Shown piece by piece: positions 7,271 to 13,093 of a stretch of 31,662 bases of DNA. The stretch is taken from NCBI GenBank assembly GCA_036822015.1, contig DAISIL010000038.1, forward strand, positions 1 to 31,662. The letters run 5' to 3'. This DNA is from DAISIL01 sp036822015. Its GTDB lineage: Bacteria > Bacteroidota > Bacteroidia > Cytophagales > Bernardetiaceae. The notes under the pieces were generated by a model. It was given only the letters and a program-made list of their open reading frames with translations, searched no databases and was not told the DNA's origin. How positions within the stretch are numbered: the stretch's first letter is position 1; every line of letters starts with the position of its first letter. Both the position numbers and the translations under genes were made by a program.

Positions 7271-9079
7271 TTACTGATCTTGTTCCATTCGGCGCTTGAG
7301 ATCGCTAAGGATGTCATTGTTGCTTAGGGTCTCTTTGGCTTCTTGGTTTTGTGGGAGTTCTACCTCGTTATCGTCGCCCTCGTCGCTGTTGGCGGTACGG
7401 CTACTTCGCTTTTTCTTTTCGGAGAAGTCTTTGTAGGTCGCCAGGTGGGAGAGGATGATGCGTTGTTCGTCGCGCTTAAACTCGACTACCTTGAAATCCA
7501 GGGTATCACCGATTTCGGCTTTGGAGTCGTCCTCTTTTTGGAGGTGTTTGTTGCTGCAAAAGCCTTCAAGCCCGTAGGGGAGTTCGAGCATCGCACCTTT
7601 TTCGCCTTTGTTGAGGATGGTACCTTTGTGTACACTTCCGGGCGTAAAGATGGTAACGAAAGTATCCCAGGGGTTCTCTTCGAGTTGTTTGTGTCCCAGG
7701 GCCAGGCGGCGTTGTTCGATGTCGAGTTCGAGAACGCGCACTTTGAGCTGATCGCCTACTTTGACAAACTCGGAGGGATGCTTGATTTTCTTTGTCCAGG
7801 AGAGATCGGAGACGTGTACCAGTCCGTCGATGCCTTCTTCGAGTTCGAGGAACAAGCCGTAGTTGGTCAGGTTACGTACCGTACCGGTATGTTCGGTGCC
7901 GGGGGCGTATCGCTGATGCACCTCGGGGTTTGTCCAGGGGTCTTCAGAGAGTTGCTTGATGCCGAGGGACATTTTGCGCTCCTCACGGTCGATGGTCAGG
8001 ATGACGGCCTCCACTTCGTCTTCTACTTTGAGGAACTCTTGTGGGTTGCGCAAATGCTGCGACCAGGACATCTCCGAAACGTGGATCAGCCCTTCTACAC
8101 CAGGCTTGATTTCGAGGAATGCTCCATAGTCGGCTACGTTCACGATACGACCACTGACCCGAGAGCCAGAGGTGAGTTCTTCGCCGAGCGAATCCCAGGG
8201 ATGGGGGTGCAGTTGCTTCATGCCCAGGGAGATACGTTTCTTCTCGTCGTCAAAATCCAATACGACGACGTTTACTTTTTCATCCAACTCGAGTTTTTCG
8301 CCCGGATGTGAGATTCGTCCCCAGGAGATGTCCGTGATGTGGAGCAGACCATCTACACCGCCCAAATCAATGAACGCCCCAAAGTTGGTGATGTTCTTGA
8401 CGACACCTTCCAACACTTGACCACGTTCGAGGTTGTTGAGGATTTCGGTGCGTTGTTTTTCGAGGTCTTTTTCGATCAGGACTTTATGAGAAACGACGAC
8501 GTTATCGTTGGCATAGTTGATCTTGACCACCTTGAGTTCCATCTTCTTGCCCACAAAAATATCGAAATCACGGATGGGTTTTACGTCGATCTGGGAGCCT
8601 GGCAAGAAGGCTTCGATACCGTGTACGTCGGCGATCAGGCCGCCTTTGGTGCGTCGCTTGATGATCCCTTCCAGGATGAGGTCTTCTTTGTAGGCTTTGT
8701 CGATGTGTTCCCAGGCCTTGACAGCTTTAGCTTTGCGGCGGGAAAGCAAGATTTGCCCGTTGGCATCCTCCTGACGCTCAATGTACACATGAACAATATC
8801 GCCCACTTTGATCTCCTCCAAATCCCGAAACTCCGAAATGGGAATCAGACCATCCGACTTAAATCCGACATCGACAATCACCTCACGGTCGGTTACGCCC
8901 ATGATGCGTCCTTCGACTACTTCGTTTTCATTGACACTGCCCATGGCCTCATCATAGAGCGAGAGCATTTCCGCTTGCTCGGCACGGGTGTAGCCTTCGC
9001 CAAATCCGGCAGCAGCTTGTTCGAGACGTTCCCAATCTACGTCTGGGGAGCTAAAAGTTTGATTTTGGTTTTCTGACAT
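7271..9079 (-). CDS. rpsA: 30S ribosomal protein S1
   Basis: S1 binds mRNA at the 30S subunit and helps initiation. The 602-residue protein has six S1 (OB-fold) repeats at about residues 53-115, 134-199, 221-290, 306-375, 393-462 and 479-546. Repeats 3-5 are the most regular, each with GxVxxxxxFGAFxxL...GLxHxSDxSW-type cores. It ends in an acidic, low-complexity tail. Length and six-repeat layout fit Bacteroidota S1. It is a single-gene unit with a strong terminator. The upstream AT-rich leader of more than 100 bases may hold its promoter and any autoregulatory site. Confidence 0.96.
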   Translation of the reverse strand: MSENQNQTFSSPDVDWERLEQAAAGFGEGYTRAEQAEMLSLYDEAMGSVNENEVVEGRIMGVTDREVIVDVGFKSDGLIPISEFRDLEEIKVGDIVHVYIERQEDANGQILLSRRKAKAVKAWEHIDKAYKEDLILEGIIKRRTKGGLIADVHGIEAFLPGSQIDVKPIRDFDIFVGKKMELKVVKINYANDNVVVSHKVLIEKDLEKQRTEILNNLERGQVLEGVVKNITNFGAFIDLGGVDGLLHITDISWGRISHPGEKLELDEKVNVVVLDFDDEKKRISLGMKQLHPHPWDSLGEELTSGSRVSGRIVNVADYGAFLEIKPGVEGLIHVSEMSWSQHLRNPQEFLKVEDEVEAVILTIDREERKMSLGIKQLSEDPWTNPEVHQRYAPGTEHTGTVRNLTNYGLFLELEEGIDGLVHVSDLSWTKKIKHPSEFVKVGDQLKVRVLELDIEQRRLALGHKQLEENPWDTFVTIFTPGSVHKGTILNKGEKGAMLELPYGLEGFCSNKHLQKEDDSKAEIGDTLDFKVVEFKRDEQRIILSHLATYKDFSEKKKRSSRTANSDEGDDNEVELPQNQEAKETLSNNDILSDLKRRMEQDQ

Positions 9080-9497
9080 ACAAACAAAAAAGAGAAAAGA
9101 AAAAGATACCTCAACGAGGAAGGCATCGGTTTTGAAATAAAAAGAAAGATAAACAGTAGGTAAGCGGCACTGGCGGATGCCCAGAGCATCGGCGGTTTTT
9201 GAGATTCAAGACAGTAAAGATATGGAAAAAACACTAAATCAGGGAATTAGAAAATAATTATTTTTTTAATCAACTGATAGCCACATACTTGACCGTAGTG
9301 GCTTTTAAGAAATTGAAGAAAAAACACATTGAAAAATTTTTATTGATCTAAGTACTTAAATAAAATTTTCTCATCAAAAAATCAAAAAAATAAAAATAAT
9401 CTATATTTTAACCCCATTCATTGGTAAAATTTTTATTTCTCGCGCTCCTGCTTTTACTTTGTTCTCAACAAAAGCCCAAAAGCGGGTTTGTTTTCCA
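9080..9497. other. AT-rich intergenic region between rpsA and the tRNA-like RNAs
   Basis: About 418 bases without a credible gene. The rpsA side (9080-9240) must hold the rpsA promoter; near-matches to the -7 box on the minus strand (TATCTTTA at 9215-9222) are present without a clear -33. From about 9240 to 9420 the sequence is almost all A and T, much lower in GC than its surroundings. A small hairpin followed by T sits at 9279-9306. On the plus strand TACTTTG at 9455-9461 is one base short of the -7 consensus, with TTG at 9421-9423, and could drive the tRNA-like RNA starting at 9498. Confidence 0.6.
9279..9306 (+). terminator. Orphan terminator-like hairpin
   Basis: The stem AGCCAC-(A bulge)-TAC pairs with GTA-GTGGCT around a 6-base loop (9279-9303), followed by TTTT on the plus strand. 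No plus-strand gene ends here, so it is either a protective or regulatory hairpin or the end of an unannotated small transcript. Confidence 0.35.
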
Positions 9498-9622
9498 TAC
9501 AGGGTGATGAAACTGGCAGCCATGCCCTCCGGTCTCGGGGGTGGAGGCGCGGGACAAACCTTCCATCGGAACGCCGAGGGAAGGCTAACCACTCCGTGAA
9601 GGTTCGACTCCTTCCCCTGTAG
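9498..9622 (+). ncRNA. tRNA-like RNA, copy 1 (leucine-tRNA-like frame, abnormal anticodon arm)
   Basis: The 125-nt segment folds as a type II tRNA frame. The acceptor stem is TACAGGG (9498-9504) with CCCTGTA (9615-9621), plus discriminator G9622. T8 is present. The D arm is ATG/CAT with loop AAACTGGCAGC, very like bacterial tRNA-Leu and keeping G18-G19. The T arm is GAAGG-TTCGACT-CCTTC (9598-9614) with the invariant TTC-A-C bases. The anticodon stem CCCTC/GGGGG (9525-9541) encloses CGGTCTC, which lacks U33 and can refold into a 6-bp stem with a GTCT tetraloop. The variable region is about 56 nt (normally under 25), with nested stems GGAG/CTCC and CCTTCC-A-TCGG/CCGA-G-GGAAGG. No CCA is encoded. 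A T6 run follows at 9629-9634. It may be a non-decoding tRNA-like RNA or a degenerate tRNA. Confidence 0.65.
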
Positions 9623-9638
9623 CTTGTCTTTTTTACCA

Positions 9639-9763
9639 TACAGGGTGATGAAACTGGCAGCCATGCCCTCCGGTCTCGGGGGTGGAGGCGCGGGACAAAC
9701 CTTCCATCGGAATGCCGGGGGAAGGCTAACCACTCCGTGAAGGTTCGACTCCTTCCCCTGTAG
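9639..9763 (+). ncRNA. tRNA-like RNA, copy 2
   Basis: This is the second copy of the same 125-nt fold, offset by 141 bases. Acceptor, D and T arms, the unusual anticodon arm and the enlarged variable region are identical to copy 1. The two differing bases both fall in the variable-region hairpin: one in its AACG/AATG tetraloop, the other turning a U-A pair into U-G. Pairing is thus kept in both copies, as expected if the RNA fold is under selection, though two changes are weak evidence. A small hairpin and a T8 run follow. Confidence 0.65.
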
Positions 9764-9765
9764 CT

Positions 9766-9792
9766 GTGCGTAGCGCATTCGTTCTTTTTTTT
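9766..9792 (+). terminator. Weak terminator after tRNA-like copy 2
   Basis: A short stem GTGCG-TAG-CGCAT (9766-9778, one G-U pair) is followed after six bases by eight T (9785-9792). It could end transcription of the tRNA-like pair just before the helicase gene. The stem is short, so this is tentative. Confidence 0.4.
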
Positions 9793-9795
9793 CAT

Positions 9796-9803
9796 TACTT
9801 TTG
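9796..9803 (+). promoter_or_regulatory. -7 box immediately before the nuclease-helicase start codon
   Basis: TACTTTTG is an exact match to TAnnTTTG and ends only five bases before the ATG at 9809. Transcription from it would begin at or next to the start codon, giving a leaderless or almost leaderless mRNA. No clear -33 TTG is seen at the expected distance. Confidence 0.45.
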
Positions 9804-9808
9804 CTTTC

Positions 9809-12800
9809 ATGCTCAACGACCTGGAAGCCGCCTTTTATCTGCAAGAACTTCAACAACTCTTGCCGCCGGGTGATCGCCCCCCCAAAGCCAGGATGTTTCG
9901 GCTCCAGTACAGCCTGGTCAGCCTCCTTAATGCCCTTACCGAAGCACAATCGCAGGAGACCTTTGTGAGCAACTACGCCAAGATACACTTCATCGGAGAG
10001 GTCTATGACTTACCCGATGAACTGCTCAAAAGTTGCTATCAGATAAGGGCTTTGCTGCAACGCAACCTAAGCAGCCGCGATTTTATCCCTACCCAAACAG
10101 AGATCGAAGGGGGCATTGCTGTACTTGCCGCGCTGGTGGTTCACTTTTCGGGACAGCCCCTGCCCAAAGACCTGCAAAATTGCCAAGCTCTTCCACCCAT
10201 CTCGCCCTCGGGTGCGCCTGCAAGCCTGCTACCCGAGCTACGGGCGGTGTTTTTGCACAAGCGAGCGGCTCCGGATGGCAGCCCCCTGCTGTTGGTGCGC
10301 GATGCCCTGGACAATACCCTACAAATCGTCGTCCGCGACATCACCTGGGGGCAACACAAAATCGCGCTCACCCAAAATTGCGTGTTCCTGGAACGCTACC
10401 AAAGTTTGCTCTTCACAAATTTGGAGCATATCGAAGACCAACTCTGGACGACCACGGGAGAGACCTTCATGGTCATCGAACCCGATTATTTGGTAGATGC
10501 CAGCGCGATTGCGCGTTGCTTTCAGGGCCGGACAATCTCGGCTTACTTTGCCCTCCTGGATCGGCTCTCACTCTTTGAGGGCAACGCCGCTACCTTGCGC
10601 GGTAACCTCATCAATGAGCTACTCGATATTCTGCTGCGTCGCCCACAAGAAACCTTTGCCCAGGCCTGGCCCGAAGCCCTCGACCGCTACAAAGCCGATG
10701 CCGCCCGCCTCGATGCCCAGACCTTATCCAGCATACGAGCCACAGCCCAGGGGCAGTTTATGGTCTTGCAGCAACTTTTTGGGCAGCCCGAAGCAGGAGC
10801 GCGTCTGCGGGCGGAGCCAAGTTTTATCTCCCCACGATACGGGCTACAAGGGCGGCTCGATGTCTTGAAAACCTTCGACGATCAGCCCCAACGCAAGGAC
10901 ATCATCGAACTCAAAAGCACCGGCCGCGTCCCCGATCATGAACACATCGGCTGGCCCGCCGACCGCATCCAGATTGCGTGCTACAACCTCCTACTCGATA
11001 GCACCTTCCATCACCGACGCGGGGTTAGTGCCTTGCTTTATCCAGCCGACACCCTACACCCGCTCCGCAACTGCGGCCCCCTCAACTTTGAAAAGCAACA
11101 AGCCCTCCTGCTCCGCAACAAAATCGTTCGCCTCGATTGGGTACTCGCTAAGGGACAAACGACGACCTTTGAACGCCTGGTCATCCAGCTCCAACAGATG
11201 GACTTACCCCCCTACAAAACCAAAGAAGTCGCCGACTTTGCTCGGGTATGGCAAAGTGCCGATGGGGATGAACGCGCCTACTTTGCTGCCTTTTTTGGGC
11301 TGGTGATGCGGGAACAAATCGTAGCCAAGATCGGAGGCGTATCCGGCATCGAACCCACAGAAGGATTTGCCAGCCTTTGGCGAAGCCACCCCGAAGAAAA
11401 AGCCAATGCCTTTGCGATCTTGCAAGCACTCACGATCCGCGACTTTGACCCCCAAACGATGCGCCTGATACTCCTCCGCAGCCAGGCCGGCATCACGGCT
11501 TTCCGCGTCGGGGATATTGTGGTTTTGTATCCCACGACACAGCCGCCCAGCCAGTATCCCCTCCTCAAAGGCAGCATCGCCCAACTCAACCAACAAACTA
11601 TCACGCTCCAACTTTGGAGCAGCTACCTGGATCCGGCACTTTTCCGCGATACCCAGACCCATTGGGCCATCGAACCCAACCTGATGGAAAAAGGCTATCA
11701 ACAGCAATGCGCCGGATTGGCCTATTTTCTCTCCGCCCCTCGGGCAAAAAAAGACCTGCTCCTGGGCAAACAACGCCCCCAATTCTTACCCAGCATTGAT
11801 CTGCCCGCCCCCCCAGACCTTAGCCAGGAGCAGCGGCAAATATTGCAGCGCGTGCTTTCGGCACAAGATTACTTCTTGATTCAGGGGCCGCCCGGCACGG
11901 GCAAAACCTCCCGAATGCTTTGGAGCATCGTTGAGGTGCTGTATCGCCACACCGAAGAGTGCATTGTGTTGTTGGCGTTCACGAACCGAGCAACGGATGA
12001 GATTTGTGAAAAAGTGAAACTCGTCTGTGGGGAAGATTTCTTACGGCTAGGGCAGCCCGCCCCCGAGTCGCCGTTTTATGGGCAAAGCCTACACGCCTTG
12101 CCGAGCCTGGAGCAAATTCAAGAACGGCTAAGCAAAACGCGGGTTTTTGTCTCTACCGTCGCTTCGTTTTCCTCTAACGTACAGTACATTCCTCGCTTCG
12201 ATACCCTGATCGTGGATGAAGCCTCCCAGCTGCTGGAGCCGCACCTGTGCGGTGTGCTGCCGCGTTTTGAGCGGTTTATTTTGATTGGAGACGAAAAGCA
12301 ACTACCGGCCGTCATCACCCAATCGCCGAGGCACTGCCGAAGCGATGACCCCGTACTTCGTTCCCTGGGCATCGAAGACCTGAGCCGTTCGGTCTTTGAT
12401 CGCCTGCTGCTGCGGGCCAAAGCCTGCGGTTGGGACGAGTGCCACGCCATGCTTTCGGTGCAGTTCAGGACACACGAAGACATCGCCCACTTCTTCAACA
12501 ATGCCTTTTACAAAAAACTCACCATCGGAAGCCCACGCCAATCCGAAGACTGGCAGTGGTTCGATCCCCGATCAGATGATCCAGACGAGCGTTTTTTGTC
12601 TCAAAGTCGTTTGCTGTTCCGAGAAAGCCCCTGGCAACCCGAGTCCAAACTCAATCGCCCCGAAGCCGAAGCCGTCGCCCGACTCGCCACCACCATCGCC
12701 CGCCGCCTCCAGGCACAAGACCGCTGGCACGAAGGCCGTCTGGGCATCATCACGCCCTACCGCGCCCAAATCGCCGAGATACTGCTGTGCTTACCCACTG

Positions 12801-13093
12801 ACTTACAGGAACAAATTACCGTCGATACCGTCGAACGCTACCAGGGCAGCGAGCGGGACATCATCCTGCTCTCCATGGCCGTCAATCATCCGGCGATGCT
12901 CAAAAACCTCGAGGCTTTTGGCAGTGATGGCCCAACGGTAGATCGCAAACTCAACGTTGCCCTAAGCCGAGCGCGGGAGCAGCTGGTACTCTTCGGCAAT
13001 CGAGAAATCTTATCGCAAGGGGTCTTTTATGCCCAACTGCTGCGCTACATCGACCAACTGACTACTGATAGCCGCCCACCGAAAGCCGGATAA
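9809..13093 (+). CDS. Dna2-like fusion of PD-(D/E)XK nuclease and superfamily 1 helicase
   Basis: The 1094-residue protein resembles Dna2. Residues about 222-241 (IEPDYLVDASAIARCFQGR) match the start of the Dna2/Cas4-type nuclease. Its catalytic residues are visible: Glu336, Asp351 in GRLD, Glu367 and Lys369 in IELKS, and a QxxxY motif (Gln388, Tyr392). The helicase follows, with Walker A QGPPGTGKT (691-699), Walker B DEAS (802-805), GDEKQLPAV (826-834) and the C-terminal YQGSERD and NVALSRAR (1049-1056) motifs. Such enzymes trim flaps or resect DNA ends. The four cysteines that bind the Fe-S cluster in Dna2/Cas4 are not evident: Gly240 replaces the first, and only Cys422 follows the QxxxY motif. 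There is no operon partner. The 3' end overlaps thrA by 32 bp. Confidence 0.9.
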   Translation: MLNDLEAAFYLQELQQLLPPGDRPPKARMFRLQYSLVSLLNALTEAQSQETFVSNYAKIHFIGEVYDLPDELLKSCYQIRALLQRNLSSRDFIPTQTEIEGGIAVLAALVVHFSGQPLPKDLQNCQALPPISPSGAPASLLPELRAVFLHKRAAPDGSPLLLVRDALDNTLQIVVRDITWGQHKIALTQNCVFLERYQSLLFTNLEHIEDQLWTTTGETFMVIEPDYLVDASAIARCFQGRTISAYFALLDRLSLFEGNAATLRGNLINELLDILLRRPQETFAQAWPEALDRYKADAARLDAQTLSSIRATAQGQFMVLQQLFGQPEAGARLRAEPSFISPRYGLQGRLDVLKTFDDQPQRKDIIELKSTGRVPDHEHIGWPADRIQIACYNLLLDSTFHHRRGVSALLYPADTLHPLRNCGPLNFEKQQALLLRNKIVRLDWVLAKGQTTTFERLVIQLQQMDLPPYKTKEVADFARVWQSADGDERAYFAAFFGLVMREQIVAKIGGVSGIEPTEGFASLWRSHPEEKANAFAILQALTIRDFDPQTMRLILLRSQAGITAFRVGDIVVLYPTTQPPSQYPLLKGSIAQLNQQTITLQLWSSYLDPALFRDTQTHWAIEPNLMEKGYQQQCAGLAYFLSAPRAKKDLLLGKQRPQFLPSIDLPAPPDLSQEQRQILQRVLSAQDYFLIQGPPGTGKTSRMLWSIVEVLYRHTEECIVLLAFTNRATDEICEKVKLVCGEDFLRLGQPAPESPFYGQSLHALPSLEQIQERLSKTRVFVSTVASFSSNVQYIPRFDTLIVDEASQLLEPHLCGVLPRFERFILIGDEKQLPAVITQSPRHCRSDDPVLRSLGIEDLSRSVFDRLLLRAKACGWDECHAMLSVQFRTHEDIAHFFNNAFYKKLTIGSPRQSEDWQWFDPRSDDPDERFLSQSRLLFRESPWQPESKLNRPEAEAVARLATTIARRLQAQDRWHEGRLGIITPYRAQIAEILLCLPTDLQEQITVDTVERYQGSERDIILLSMAVNHPAMLKNLEAFGSDGPTVDRKLNVALSRAREQLVLFGNREILSQGVFYAQLLRYIDQLTTDSRPPKAG

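Larger units (their letters stand above)
9495..9765 (+). repeat. Tandem direct repeat, two 130-bp units
   Basis: Units 9495-9624 and 9636-9765 are identical at 128 of 130 positions; the differences are C9572 versus T9713 and A9577 versus G9718. Eleven bases separate the units. Identity ends abruptly on both sides, and each unit contains exactly one tRNA-like fold, so the duplicated unit is essentially the RNA gene itself. Confidence 0.97.

Noticed and set aside
7343..9076. Plus-strand 322- and 245-codon open frames
   Set aside because: Both are antisense to rpsA, which has six clear S1 repeats.
9498..9622. Group I-type intron in a tRNA-Leu
   Set aside because: The insert would be only about 46-56 bases, far too short for a group I intron core, and no intron motifs are seen.
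9495..9765. CRISPR array or short mobile element
   Set aside because: Only two units of 130 bp with an 11-bp gap, no spacers of regular size, no cas genes and no terminal inverted repeats or target duplication. The tRNA fold explains the unit.
9401..9988. Minus-strand open frames (195 and 120 codons) across the repeats
   Set aside because: They are translations of the complementary strand of the two tRNA-like RNAs; the repeated peptide simply mirrors the DNA repeat, and the longer frame overlaps the start of the nuclease-helicase gene.
9809..13093. Anti-phage defence system around the nuclease-helicase
   Set aside because: Only one gene is present, flanked by housekeeping genes and overlapping thrA. 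No partner nuclease, methylase, toxin or sensor gene is nearby.
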